This document shows positions 1-9,212 of a stretch of DNA of 64,000 nucleotides, piece after piece. The stretch spans positions 47,141-111,140 of the forward strand of contig JANQLV010000003.1 of the NCBI GenBank assembly GCA_028280415.1. Direction: 5' to 3'. Position 1 is the first letter of the stretch. The number at the start of each line of letters is the position of its first letter. The stretch is from Saprospiraceae bacterium. Lineage in GTDB: Bacteria; Bacteroidota; Bacteroidia; Chitinophagales; Saprospiraceae. The notes below the pieces were generated by a model that saw nothing but the letters and a program-made list of their open reading frames with translations, ran no database searches and was not told the origin of the DNA. The translations under genes and the position numbers were made by a program.

Positions 1-296
1 CAGATATGGCCACAAAAATTAAAGCAGCAGAATTGCTCACACGCGAAGCCGGGACGCTCAAGAACAATGGCAAGAAAGTTACCAAGCTCGGTGCAATGGC
101 CAAATACTTCGCCTCTGAAACGGCAGTAGAAGTCTCTACCGATGCCGTTCAGATACACGGAGGTTATGGTTACACCAAGGATTTCCCGGTGGAAAAATTC
201 TATAGAGATTCCAAGCTATGTACCATTGGTGAAGGAACCTCGGAGATTCAAAAACTGGTTATTTCCAGAGAAGTTTTGAAGGAATACAAAATTTAA
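1..296 (+). CDS. acyl-CoA dehydrogenase, C-terminal fragment (5' end outside window)
   Basis: This is the last ~98 codons of an acyl-CoA dehydrogenase; the reading frame is open to the left edge (first full codon at base 3), so the gene starts outside the window. The segment carries the C-terminal flavin-binding helical domain with the family hallmarks [21 protein letters not shown] and [15 protein letters not shown]. The first contacts FAD across the dimer and the second lies near the C-terminus in short-chain type enzymes. The enzyme oxidises acyl-CoA to enoyl-CoA in fatty acid or branched-chain amino acid catabolism and passes electrons to ETF. The catalytic Glu and the N-terminal domains are not visible, so substrate class cannot be assigned. 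A long imperfect hairpin follows the stop codon. Confidence 0.93.
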   Translation, partial: DMATKIKAAELLTREAGTLKNNGKKVTKLGAMAKYFASETAVEVSTDAVQIHGGYGYTKDFPVEKFYRDSKLCTIGEGTSEIQKLVISREVLKEYKI

Positions 297-301
297 AGTG
301 T

Positions 302-365
302 AAATTTAAGTCTAAGTTCAAGATCATAGCCTGGCAGGCTAAGTCTTGAATTTAGGCTTGATTTG
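302..365 (+). terminator. long imperfect inverted repeat after the acyl-CoA dehydrogenase gene
   Basis: The left arm (about 302-336) and right arm (335-365) pair along almost their whole length with a few G-U pairs and bulges. The core is AAGTCTAAGTTCAAGA against TCTTGAATTTAGGCTT, capped by TAGCCTG/CAGGCTA. A T-rich stretch follows. It probably ends the upstream transcript. It resembles other long hairpins in this window built from short repeated units. Confidence 0.6.
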
Positions 366-421
366 TTCTTTTCTATTTGTCGGCTGCCATCCAAGAATCA
401 GTCGACATCATTTTTATGTAT

Positions 422-442
422 AAAAATAAGCGCTTATTTTTG
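422..442 (+). promoter_or_regulatory. 20-bp perfect palindrome overlapping a candidate -7 box
   Basis: Bases 422-441 read AAAAATAAGC followed by its exact reverse complement GCTTATTTTT. The right arm plus the next G forms TATTTTTG (435-442), an exact match to the Bacteroidota -7 element TAnnTTTG, 45 bases before the next start codon. No good TTTG lies 19-21 bases further upstream. This could be an operator on a promoter or a rho-independent hairpin; the promoter reading is inference. Confidence 0.4.
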
Positions 443-486
443 GAGTAAACTTTATAATCAATTCTAAGCCATAAAAATCTCAGTCT

Positions 487-2502
487 ATGAAGGCACTTTA
501 CGTAAAGCTATTTTTTTGTATTTCACTTTTAGCGAGCATCGGACAAAATACGCTCCAGGCTCAAATGCTGACTGAAATCCCAAATCCGGACGGTTTCTCT
601 TTTGACTTCTTCTCAGGAGGGCAAGACGGTGAACTCTTTTTCAATTATTTCGATCAGAATTTCAACCAGGTACTTCATTACTATGATGGGGTTGACCTTA
701 CTCCTGTACCACTACCTGCGGATCAGTTGTTTAACTTCTATAGCCATGAATACAATGGCAATCACTATATTCAGGTTTTTGATCCAGGGTTCAATGTAGT
801 ATTGTACGAATTCGACGGTATAGATGCGAACCCTTTTGTACTGCCGCCTGATTTAGAATTTAATTTCTATGTTACTACGTTTCAGGATAACATGTATCTT
901 TCGCTGCTAGATCCAGCCTTTAATGCTTCATTATATATTTACGACGGTGCTACTTTCACAGAATTGCCCGATCCGCCCAACATGGTTTTTAACAATTATG
1001 TTGCAGAGATCAATGACATGATCATATTATCTTATTTTGATAATACGACTTTTGATACGCATCTATTCACTTTTGACGGAGCGACCCTGACTCCACTTCC
1101 CGGAGTTCCGGCTAATTCCAATTTCATCTTTCTGGCATTTGAAGGACAGGATGCCATCTATATCGGAGTACAGGATAATACTTTTAATACGATCCTATTT
1201 GAGTTCGACGGAGTGACTCTAGCGGAAATTCCCAGTCCGGCAGGACAACAGTTTTCTTTTATTCCGGGGGAAAATACAGATACGGATGAGCTGTATGTCA
1301 CATATTTCGACAATGTCTCTTTCATTAATACCATGTATATTTACGATGGGTTTACGCTGACAGAAATTCCAAACCCTGTCGGATTTGATTTTCCAAACCT
1401 TACAAATATATTTAACGGATCCGCTTATTTCTCCTACTTTGATAATACAAATTTTATAACATCCTTATTTAAGTTGGAAAATAATGTTCCGATACCAGTT
1501 ACTACACCCGCAAACCAAGAATTTTCTTTTTACATTGATGATATCGGCGGAACACCATTATATGTTTACTTCGATAATATTAGCTTCTCTCAATCCCTGA
1601 TGTTATTGGATGAAGGTAGTAATTCCCTCACACCTATGAGTTTCCCTACTGGGTATAATTTTAATTTCTTTGTAGCCAGTGCAGCCGGTAAAGCTTTGTT
1701 ATCACTGACGGACGCCATTACGTTTGATCAAAGTCTATGGCTATTTGATGGCATCGATTTTGTTCAGATTGAAAACCCACCGAACAAGATTTTCTCCTTC
1801 TTCGTAACAGAAGATCAGGAAAAAATTTACCTCCGGTACGATGATCAAAATACTTTTGATGGAACGCTGTACGTATTAAGTCCAAATTCACTTCCAACGT
1901 CTCTGGATAATACTGTAACAACTTTCATTAATATTCCTTACTTCTTTAATACCGAAGATTTTGCATTTACCGATCCGGATCCCAATGATAGTTTTACAGA
2001 AATATTGATTACTGAAATCGAACAGATAGGTTATTTGCTTTGGAATGGAGCTCATGTTTATGAAGGCGATATTATTCCTTTCGATGAAATCGATGACATG
2101 ACCTTTACGCCTCTAACTGATGAGATGGGAGCGCCTTATGATGCTTTTAGATTTAAAGTAGGCGATGGTCAGGCATTCAGTGAAGAAAGCTATACGATGA
2201 CGATTAATGTCGAAGATCCGAACTCGGTGAGTGGTAGTGAGTTGAATGCCTTCTCAAATGTATATCCCGTTCCGGCACAGTCTTTCACTACTCTGGATAT
2301 TATCGCTGCTAATAATCTGGAAAAAGTAAACTTGCAAATCTTCTCTTCTGATGGTCAGATGGTTTATCAAAACCTGTTTGAAGGTATCGGCAATGAATTC
2401 AGAGAAAGAATTGATGTAAGAACCTTACCAGCAGGTACTTATTTTATAATTGGCCGAACTTCCATCGGTAATCTGGTAAAAACTTTACAAATTAGCCGAT
2501 AA
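487..2502 (+). CDS. secreted repeat protein with T9SS type A sorting domain
   Basis: The protein has 671 residues and begins with a signal peptide (hydrophobic FFCISLLASIG, cleavage near LQAQ at residues 24-26). Residues ~27-470 are a run of about ten repeats of roughly 45 residues with the pattern ..YFDN..F...L..YDG..LT.IP.P....F.F.., typical of a beta-propeller or beta-solenoid surface protein, although I do not recognise a named family. Residues ~480-580 form a cadherin-like or Ig-like module (TDPDPNDSFTEILITEIEQ). The C-terminal ~80 residues (NVYPVPAQSFTTLDI..., LPAGTYFIIGR, ...KTLQISR) are a T9SS type A sorting domain, so the protein should be exported across the outer membrane and released or attached to the cell surface. 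It is monocistronic, with a terminator right after the stop. The ligand is unknown. Confidence 0.85.
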   Translation: MKALYVKLFFCISLLASIGQNTLQAQMLTEIPNPDGFSFDFFSGGQDGELFFNYFDQNFNQVLHYYDGVDLTPVPLPADQLFNFYSHEYNGNHYIQVFDPGFNVVLYEFDGIDANPFVLPPDLEFNFYVTTFQDNMYLSLLDPAFNASLYIYDGATFTELPDPPNMVFNNYVAEINDMIILSYFDNTTFDTHLFTFDGATLTPLPGVPANSNFIFLAFEGQDAIYIGVQDNTFNTILFEFDGVTLAEIPSPAGQQFSFIPGENTDTDELYVTYFDNVSFINTMYIYDGFTLTEIPNPVGFDFPNLTNIFNGSAYFSYFDNTNFITSLFKLENNVPIPVTTPANQEFSFYIDDIGGTPLYVYFDNISFSQSLMLLDEGSNSLTPMSFPTGYNFNFFVASAAGKALLSLTDAITFDQSLWLFDGIDFVQIENPPNKIFSFFVTEDQEKIYLRYDDQNTFDGTLYVLSPNSLPTSLDNTVTTFINIPYFFNTEDFAFTDPDPNDSFTEILITEIEQIGYLLWNGAHVYEGDIIPFDEIDDMTFTPLTDEMGAPYDAFRFKVGDGQAFSEESYTMTINVEDPNSVSGSELNAFSNVYPVPAQSFTTLDIIAANNLEKVNLQIFSSDGQMVYQNLFEGIGNEFRERIDVRTLPAGTYFIIGRTSIGNLVKTLQISR

Positions 2503-2522
2503 ATTCTATAACCAATAAATCG

Positions 2523-2560
2523 AAAAGCGGAAAGTCAATGGCCTGGCTTTCCGCTTTTTT
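2523..2560 (+). terminator. rho-independent terminator
   Basis: The arms AAAAGCGGAAAG (2523-2534) and CTTTCCGCTTTT (2547-2558) are perfectly complementary, with a 12-base loop. The right arm runs directly into six Ts. It lies 20 bases after the stop of the T9SS repeat protein. Confidence 0.9.
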
Positions 2561-2629
2561 GTTTTCCGCTTAATTGCTTAATATTACGCCTTGATTAAAC
2601 TGCCTTTTTTAAATAAAATTACAATATCA

Positions 2630-5071
2630 ATGAACAATGCCCTACCCTACACAGTGTTTTGTATGCTGCTGTTTATGTTTACAGTGATCACTCCAACAAC
2701 TGCCCAGGAAGCGAAAAAAGAGAAAGAAAAGAAAGAAAAAAACGATAGCAAGATCAAGGCTTACGAAGATATTATTACTGAAAAAGCCATATCTGATGAA
2801 GGCCTTTTTAATGTGCATAAAGTCGGTGCCAAGTACTATTTTGAAATACCTGATGAACTTTTAGAGAAAGAAATCCTCGTAGTGAGCAGAATAGCCGGCT
2901 TTGTTAAAGACCTCAACTTCGGAGGCGCCGGGATGAAATCTCGTCCGCAGCAAGTAATCCGCTGGCAAAGAAAAGACGAAAAAATATTGCTGCGTTCCGT
3001 TTCTTTCAATAGCGTAGCCGATGAAAATCTCCCTATCTACAAATCCCTGCGCAATAACAATTTTGAACCAATAATTATGGTTTTCGATATAAACGCCTTG
3101 GGAAAGGATAGTAACTCCGTCATAATTAATGTTGACCCCTTGTTCACGACCGAAGTAGATATGATCGGCCCTTTGAGTACCCGGGAAAAGAAAAATTTTG
3201 AAATTGGTGCTCTGGATAAAAAGCGATCTTTGATCAATTATATGAAAGCCTTTCCAAAAAACGTGGAGGTAAGACATATCATGACCTATAAAGGTAAAAA
3301 ACTGCCCGATAACCAATTGACGAAATCCCTCTCTTTAGAGATGAATCAATCTTTCATTTTATTACCGGAAGAGCCCATGCAAGCCCGGTTATACGATTCG
3401 AGGATCGGTTATTTTTCGATAGAACAGACCGACTATGGGCTGGATGAACAGAAAGCGGCTTCCAGAAGATATATCACCCGCTGGAGGCTGGAGCCTAAAG
3501 ATATGGATGCCTTTCGTCGCGGGGAACTGGTAGAACCGAAAAATCCGATTGTCTACTACGTCGATCCGGCAACCCCGGAAGAGTGGCGCCCTTATTTGAA
3601 ACAAGGAATTGAAGACTGGCAGGTAGCTTTCGAAGCTGCCGGATTCAAGAATGCAATCATCGCCAAAGATCCACCGAGTAAAGAAGAAGATCCCGACTGG
3701 AGTCCGGAGGATGTTCGATACAGTGTAATCCGGTATATCACTACAGATATACAAAATGCCCAGGGCCCTCATGTCCATGACCCGCGTACCGGCGAAATCC
3801 TCGAAAGTGATATTCTCTGGTATCACAATGTAATGAACCTTCTGCGCAACTGGTATTTTGTGCAAACTGCTGCTGTAAATCCGGAAGCCCGCGGCGTAAA
3901 ATTCGAACAAAAAGTAATGGGTGAACTCATTCGTTTTGTAGCGGCACATGAGGTAGGTCACACCCTCGGCTTACCTCACAATATGGGCTCCAGCCCGGCA
4001 TATCCGGTAGATTCACTACGTTCCCCCAGCTTTACGGCAAATCACGGTACTGCACCAAGTATCATGGATTATGCCCGCTTTAATTATATCGCTCAACCGG
4101 AAGATGGTGTCACTAATTTTTATCCGGGCATAGGGGAATATGACCTTTGGTCAATCGAATACGGTTATCGTCCAATTCCGGAAGCCAGCTCTGCCGAAGC
4201 GGAACGCTTAACACTCAACAAATGGATCAAGGCCAAAGCCGGAAATCCGATCTATCGCTATGGCAGACAACAAAGAGCGGTCGTCGATCCGAGTGCACAA
4301 ACCGAAGACCTGGGAGATAATGCTGTCAAAGCAAGTGATCTGGGGATTAAAAACTTAAAACGTATTGTCCCCAATCTAATCGAATGGACCGAAGCAGAAG
4401 CAAAATCTTATGAGGATTTACGGGAATTATACGGACAGGTACTTGGGCAATTTGGTCGTTATATGGGACATGTGAGTAGCAATATCGGTGGTGTTTATAA
4501 TTATCAAAAAACCTATGATGAAGCAGGGGTAATTTATAGCCCCGTTCCCCGGAACAGACAAAAAGAAGCGATTGATTTTCTTGATCGTCAATTATTTACG
4601 ACTCCCTACTGGATGATTGATAATGAGATTTTACAAAGGATAGAGGCCGACGGATTTATGAACCGCCTTCGCACACTACAGGTTCGTACGCTCAACAGGC
4701 TTTTTGATGGAGATCGCCTGAATCGCTTGATGGAGATAGAAGCCTTGCAGGGATCCAAGCAGTATACTATGAATGATCTTTTCAAGGATACGAAAAAATC
4801 TATTTGGTCAGAGCTACGGAATGGTTCTAAAATCGATCCTTTCCGTAGAAATCTGCAAAGAGCTTATATTGATAAAATGGCTGGCCTTATGGAACTGAAA
4901 GATGCAAAGTATCATCAGTCAGATATCAAAGCAATGGCCAGAGCTACACTTGTTTCCATCAAAAAGCTCTTAAATTCTGCTCTTAGGAAGCAAAAAGATA
5001 CTGCCACTAAATATCATTTGCAAGATGTCGAAGCCAGAATAGATAAATTATTGGGAGATGATAATGACTAA
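2630..5071 (+). CDS. secreted zinc-dependent metalloprotease (DUF5117/DUF5118-type)
   Basis: This 813-residue exported metallopeptidase belongs to the large Bacteroidota zinc-dependent metalloprotease family with DUF5117/DUF5118-like N-terminal regions. I chose the ATG at 2630, which gives a clean signal peptide (MNNALPYTVFCMLLFMFTV..TTAQ), over the in-frame TTG at 2591. A short Lys/Glu-rich linker follows the signal peptide. The catalytic site is AAHEVGHTLGLPHN: H440, E441, H444 and H450 form the metzincin signature HExxHxxGxxH. SIMDY ~45 residues later supplies the Met-turn. The C-terminal third is helical and without recognised domains. No T9SS domain is visible at the C-terminus (ends in KLLGDDND), so a periplasmic or surface location is possible. 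Substrates are unknown; family membership is secure. Confidence 0.9.
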   Translation: MNNALPYTVFCMLLFMFTVITPTTAQEAKKEKEKKEKNDSKIKAYEDIITEKAISDEGLFNVHKVGAKYYFEIPDELLEKEILVVSRIAGFVKDLNFGGAGMKSRPQQVIRWQRKDEKILLRSVSFNSVADENLPIYKSLRNNNFEPIIMVFDINALGKDSNSVIINVDPLFTTEVDMIGPLSTREKKNFEIGALDKKRSLINYMKAFPKNVEVRHIMTYKGKKLPDNQLTKSLSLEMNQSFILLPEEPMQARLYDSRIGYFSIEQTDYGLDEQKAASRRYITRWRLEPKDMDAFRRGELVEPKNPIVYYVDPATPEEWRPYLKQGIEDWQVAFEAAGFKNAIIAKDPPSKEEDPDWSPEDVRYSVIRYITTDIQNAQGPHVHDPRTGEILESDILWYHNVMNLLRNWYFVQTAAVNPEARGVKFEQKVMGELIRFVAAHEVGHTLGLPHNMGSSPAYPVDSLRSPSFTANHGTAPSIMDYARFNYIAQPEDGVTNFYPGIGEYDLWSIEYGYRPIPEASSAEAERLTLNKWIKAKAGNPIYRYGRQQRAVVDPSAQTEDLGDNAVKASDLGIKNLKRIVPNLIEWTEAEAKSYEDLRELYGQVLGQFGRYMGHVSSNIGGVYNYQKTYDEAGVIYSPVPRNRQKEAIDFLDRQLFTTPYWMIDNEILQRIEADGFMNRLRTLQVRTLNRLFDGDRLNRLMEIEALQGSKQYTMNDLFKDTKKSIWSELRNGSKIDPFRRNLQRAYIDKMAGLMELKDAKYHQSDIKAMARATLVSIKKLLNSALRKQKDTATKYHLQDVEARIDKLLGDDND

Positions 5072-5114
5072 GTTATCAAACCGCGGTGTACAACAAATCC
5101 TTTAAAATTAAAAA

Positions 5115-5147
5115 GCCACCGGGGACTATTCCTCGGTGGCGGATTTT
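5115..5147 (+). terminator. probable terminator hairpin
   Basis: The arms GCCACCGGGG (5115-5124) and CCTCGGTGGC (5131-5140) pair with one G-U, around a 6-base loop, followed by GGATTTTACT. The T-tract is short and offset, so it is weaker than the other terminators here. It lies 43 bases after the metalloprotease stop. Confidence 0.6.
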
Positions 5148-5849
5148 ACTACTCAGAAAAATAAAGATAAATTTTTTGTACTGGGATTTTCAATGCGGGT
5201 GTCAATTACTTTTTTTGGTTTTTCAAAGTTGTTGGTGTAAATGTACTGGCTAAAAACAGTTGAGTCACATATTCCCGACCGAGGTCTATAAAAAGACGAC
5301 GAATGGAATTTCGAACTAAATGAAGTCAGTCTGTTGATCCGGTCAACATCTGAAAATGCTGATGCTATCCCGGCTCACCCAAAAAGTTTTGCTACTTTTT
5401 AATCCTTATAACATTACTTTCAAACGAAGCATCCGGTCACCAGTCCTGTTTCTCAACCAGCAAGTCCAACTTCCTAAAATGCTGTAGTTTTTACGATTCG
5501 TTTAAACATGTAAAACTATTTCGTCGATCAAATTCAATAACTTATATAAATCCCGGCAATGTTCATCGAAGGATTAGTATATTCGGTATTGTTAAAAAGG
5601 ATAGTTGCAGCAAGAATATTTCATTAAGCATTTTAAGACACTATTTGTACTGACAAAACAAATAGGGACAATGATCATTAGAAATTCGAAATACGATTTT
5701 GTCCTCAAGATTTCAGCTTAGTACAACTAATTACTGGTTTAGGAGAGCACTGGGTAATGATGGCCATAGTTCTGTTTATCTATTGCATTAAAAATCAAAA
5801 ACGCCTTCATAAAAAAGTACAAGCTTTTTCAAAGTAAAAGAAAACCATT
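5148..5849. other. about 700 bases without a recognisable gene
   Basis: I see no open frame of useful length, no tRNA-like cloverleaf, no repeat and no convincing TAnnTTTG promoter in this gap between the metalloprotease and the tricorn homologue. Short stretches have higher GC than the flanks (around 5270-5360), but translation in six frames gives nothing I can recognise. It may hold the long upstream region of the following gene or a decayed gene. Confidence 0.5.
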
Positions 5850-8800
5850 ATGAAAAAAACGCTTTCTATCTGTCTATTAACCATTTTATACTTTAGTATT
5901 TCAATTGCTCAGGACGAGCCATTATGGTTGCGTTATCCGGCTATTTCACCGGATGGAAAAACCATCGTCTTTAGTTATCAAGGAGATTTATATCGGGTCG
6001 ATGCAGAAGGTGGAGCGGCTATCCCGCTTACACTGCACGAGGGACATGACTATATGCCAGTCTGGTCACATGATAGTAAAAAAATTGCCTTTTCGTCTAA
6101 TCGATATGGCAATTTTGATGTGTATGTCATGAATGCGACTGGTGGTAAAGCCAAACGCCTTACTTATCATTCCGCTGGAGATTATCCTTCTGATTTTACC
6201 AGTGATAATGCATCTGTATTATTTAGTTCAAGCAGACTCGATGCTGCTTTGAATCAACAATTTCCTTCCGGAGTATTACCGGAGTTATATAAAATCCCCG
6301 TTAAAGGTGGTCAGGTCAAACAAGTTTTAACCACTCCGGCCCAGGACGCCCGCTACTCCAAGGATGGCAAGATGCTGGTTTTCCACGATCGAAAAGGTTA
6401 TGAAGATGCGTTCAGAAAACATCACACTTCTTCCGTGACGCGGGATATCTGGTCCTATAATTTTGAGACCGATACTTACAAACAACTGAGTAATTTCAAT
6501 GGCGAAGATCGCAATCCGGTATTTTCAAGTAATCAAAAATCAGTATATTATTTATCCGAATCTTCAGGATCGTTCAATGTTCACAAAAAAATTCTCGAAG
6601 ACTACGCCTCCCCCGAACAAATTACCGCATTAAGCAATCACCCGGTAAGATATCTTAGCATCAGTAATGAAGACAAATTGTGTTTTAGTTATAATGGTGA
6701 AATTTATACTATGGATCCCGCTGGCGTTCCTAAGAAAGTAAATATTCAGATTGCGGTGGATGAACGTTTCAATGAAGAGAAAATCGTACCTATCAAAGGG
6801 GACGTAACACAAATGGCTCTTTCTCCAAACGGAAAAGAGATTGCTTACATAGTCCGTGGAGAGGTGTTTGTAAGTTCTGTAAAAAAAGGAACGACTAAGC
6901 GAATCACTCAAACGCCTGAGCAGGAAAGAACGGTTGAATTTAGCCCCGATGGGCGTTCCATCCTTTATGCAAGTGAAAGAAACGGAAGCTGGAATCTATA
7001 CCAGACCTCTCTTGACCGGGAAGATGAAAAATATTTTTTCAATGCTACCTTGTTAAAAGAAGAGAGCATACTGGAATCTGACAAAGAAACCTTCCAGCCC
7101 TCCTACTCTCCTGATGGTAAAGAAGTGGCTTTTCTGGAAGAGCGTACAGCTCTAAAAGTCATTAATCTTGCCAGCAAAAAGGTTCGCGAGATCATGCCGG
7201 CCAGTATGCAATATTCTTACTCGGATGGAGATCAGCATTATGACTGGTCGCCAGATAGCAAATGGTTTCTGATCAATTTTCTGCCGAATAAGAGATGGAC
7301 AGATCAGATTGGTTTAGTCAGTGCTCAGGGCGGAGAAATTACTGACCTGAGTAAAAGTGGTTATGGCGCATATATGCCAACCTGGATGATGAACGGAGAG
7401 ATGATGCTCTGGCTGTCCTCCAAAGATGGTATGAAAAATCACGCCAGTTGGGGTGGACAGGTAGATGTATATGCTACTTTTTTCACCCAGGATGCCTATG
7501 ATAAGTTTACCCTGAGTGAAGAGGAATACGAGTTGATGAAAGAGGAAGAAAAGGAGGAGGATAAAAAGGATAAAGACGAAAAAGAGAAAGAAGATAAGGA
7601 TAAAAAAGAGGATAAAGACAAAAAGGAAGCAGTAAAACCAATAAAAATTGAATTAGACGATATTGAAGATCGAAGTAAAAAACTCACCATACATTCTTCT
7701 TCCCTGACGGATGCTTATGTTTCTAAAGATGGAAAAAACATGTATTATCTCGCCCGGTTTGAAAAAGGTTACGATTTATGGAAAACCGATCTTCGTACCC
7801 GGGAAACAAAAATCCTGACCAAACTAAACAGCCAAAGTGCCTATGGATTAATTGCGGATAAAAAAGATGAAAATCTGTTTTTATTGTCCGGTGGAAAAAT
7901 ATTGAAAATTAATGTAAAAGACGGAAGTCAGAAAAATATAAGTCTACAGGGAGAAATGGTTTTGGCAGAAGCCAGGGAAAGGGAATATCTTTTCGAACAT
8001 ATCTGGCGACAGGTAGAAAAGAAATTCTACAAAATTGATCTACATGATGTGAAATGGGATTTTTATAAAAAAGAGTACGCCCGCTTTTTACCGCATATTA
8101 ATAATAATCACGATTTCGCGGAAATGCTCAGTGAAATGCTTGGTGAACTCAATGCTTCCCATACCGGTGCAAGATTTTGGCCCTCCAACCAAAATGGTGA
8201 TCGCACTGCTGGATTAGGGATTTTCTACGATCATTCCTATACCGGAAACGGGCTTAAAATCGCCGAGGTAATGGATAAAGGTCCAACCGTTAAGGAAGGT
8301 TCAGAAATCAAGGCAGGTGTTGTGATCGAAAAAATTGATGGTGTCGCAATTACTCCCGAGATGAATCACTACAAATTGCTTAACCGAAAAGTAAATAAAA
8401 ACACCCTGCTTTCTCTTCACGATCCCGGCACTGGTAAACGTTGGGAAGAAACCGTCAAGCCTATTTCTTTAGGAGCAGAAAACGAATTGCGATATAAGCG
8501 TTGGGTGGAAAATTGTCGTACTAAAGTAGAAAAGCTTTCCGGAGGAAAAGTAGGCTATGTACATGTTCGCGGAATGAATGATCGCAGTTACCGCACAGTA
8601 TACGATGAGGTCTTAGGCAAAAATGCCGATAAAGAAGCATTGATTGTAGATACCCGGTTTAATGGTGGTGGTTGGTTGCACGATGATCTGGCGACCTTCC
8701 TCAACGGAAAAGATTATATCACTTTCATGCCACGTGGTCAGGATTTGGGTAACGAACCTCAATTCAAATGGTCCAAGCCTTCCGTAGTCGTAATGAGCGA

Positions 8801-9107
8801 AAGCAATTATTCGGATGCACACATGTTTCCCTATACCTATAAAGCGCTGAATATCGGGAAACTGATTGGGATGCCGGTTCCGGGTACGGGCACTGCCGTT
8901 TGGTGGGAACGTCTGCAAAATGGAATGGTCTTCGGAATACCACAAGTCGGAATGGTCGATATCGAAGGGGATTATCTGGAGAACAAGCAATTGGAGCCAG
9001 ACATCAAAGTCGCAAACGATCCCGGTAAAGTAAGCAAGGGCCAGGATCAACAACTGGAAGCTGCAGTAAAAGAATTATTAAAGACAATAGAAAAAACGAA
9101 GCCCTAG
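5850..9107 (+). CDS. tricorn-type S41 protease with N-terminal beta-propellers
   Basis: The protein has 1,085 residues and starts with a signal peptide (MKKTLSICLLTILYFSISIAQ). Residues ~25-540 are TolB/WD40-like propeller repeats (SPDGKTIVFSYQGDLYRV, WSHDSKKIAFSSNRYGNFDV and others). A very acidic/basic EK-D linker lies at ~551-593, and more propeller follows. A tricorn C1 domain (~705-790), a PDZ domain (~795-880) and the C2 domain follow. The tricorn catalytic residues are all visible: S770-H771 in NASHTG, S988-D989 in NYSDAHMFP and E1049 in LEPDI. It should therefore be an active serine protease that degrades peptides fed through the propellers; export to the periplasm or surface is inferred from the signal peptide. 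It is monocistronic, and converges on the C1 peptidase gene across a shared hairpin. Confidence 0.93.
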   Translation: MKKTLSICLLTILYFSISIAQDEPLWLRYPAISPDGKTIVFSYQGDLYRVDAEGGAAIPLTLHEGHDYMPVWSHDSKKIAFSSNRYGNFDVYVMNATGGKAKRLTYHSAGDYPSDFTSDNASVLFSSSRLDAALNQQFPSGVLPELYKIPVKGGQVKQVLTTPAQDARYSKDGKMLVFHDRKGYEDAFRKHHTSSVTRDIWSYNFETDTYKQLSNFNGEDRNPVFSSNQKSVYYLSESSGSFNVHKKILEDYASPEQITALSNHPVRYLSISNEDKLCFSYNGEIYTMDPAGVPKKVNIQIAVDERFNEEKIVPIKGDVTQMALSPNGKEIAYIVRGEVFVSSVKKGTTKRITQTPEQERTVEFSPDGRSILYASERNGSWNLYQTSLDREDEKYFFNATLLKEESILESDKETFQPSYSPDGKEVAFLEERTALKVINLASKKVREIMPASMQYSYSDGDQHYDWSPDSKWFLINFLPNKRWTDQIGLVSAQGGEITDLSKSGYGAYMPTWMMNGEMMLWLSSKDGMKNHASWGGQVDVYATFFTQDAYDKFTLSEEEYELMKEEEKEEDKKDKDEKEKEDKDKKEDKDKKEAVKPIKIELDDIEDRSKKLTIHSSSLTDAYVSKDGKNMYYLARFEKGYDLWKTDLRTRETKILTKLNSQSAYGLIADKKDENLFLLSGGKILKINVKDGSQKNISLQGEMVLAEAREREYLFEHIWRQVEKKFYKIDLHDVKWDFYKKEYARFLPHINNNHDFAEMLSEMLGELNASHTGARFWPSNQNGDRTAGLGIFYDHSYTGNGLKIAEVMDKGPTVKEGSEIKAGVVIEKIDGVAITPEMNHYKLLNRKVNKNTLLSLHDPGTGKRWEETVKPISLGAENELRYKRWVENCRTKVEKLSGGKVGYVHVRGMNDRSYRTVYDEVLGKNADKEALIVDTRFNGGGWLHDDLATFLNGKDYITFMPRGQDLGNEPQFKWSKPSVVVMSESNYSDAHMFPYTYKALNIGKLIGMPVPGTGTAVWWERLQNGMVFGIPQVGMVDIEGDYLENKQLEPDIKVANDPGKVSKGQDQQLEAAVKELLKTIEKTKP

Positions 9108-9113
9108 TAGTTG

Positions 9114-9212
9114 AATGGGTATGAGGTGTGAGGTGTGAGGGATGAGGGATGAGGTTTTAGGTATCAGAAAATAAGAACCCTAAAGCCTCATACCCAAAAC
9201 CTCAAACCTTTA
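9114..9212. terminator. long bidirectional hairpin built from GTATGAGG-like units
   Basis: The left half repeats GTATGAGG, TGTGAGG and GATGAGG units and ends in GAGGTTTTAGG. The right half CCTAAAGCCTCATACCC, then AAAACCTCAAACC, is its imperfect complement, with T-rich flanks on both outer sides. It sits between two convergent genes and so should terminate both. The same style of element recurs at 35730-35790. Confidence 0.6.
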
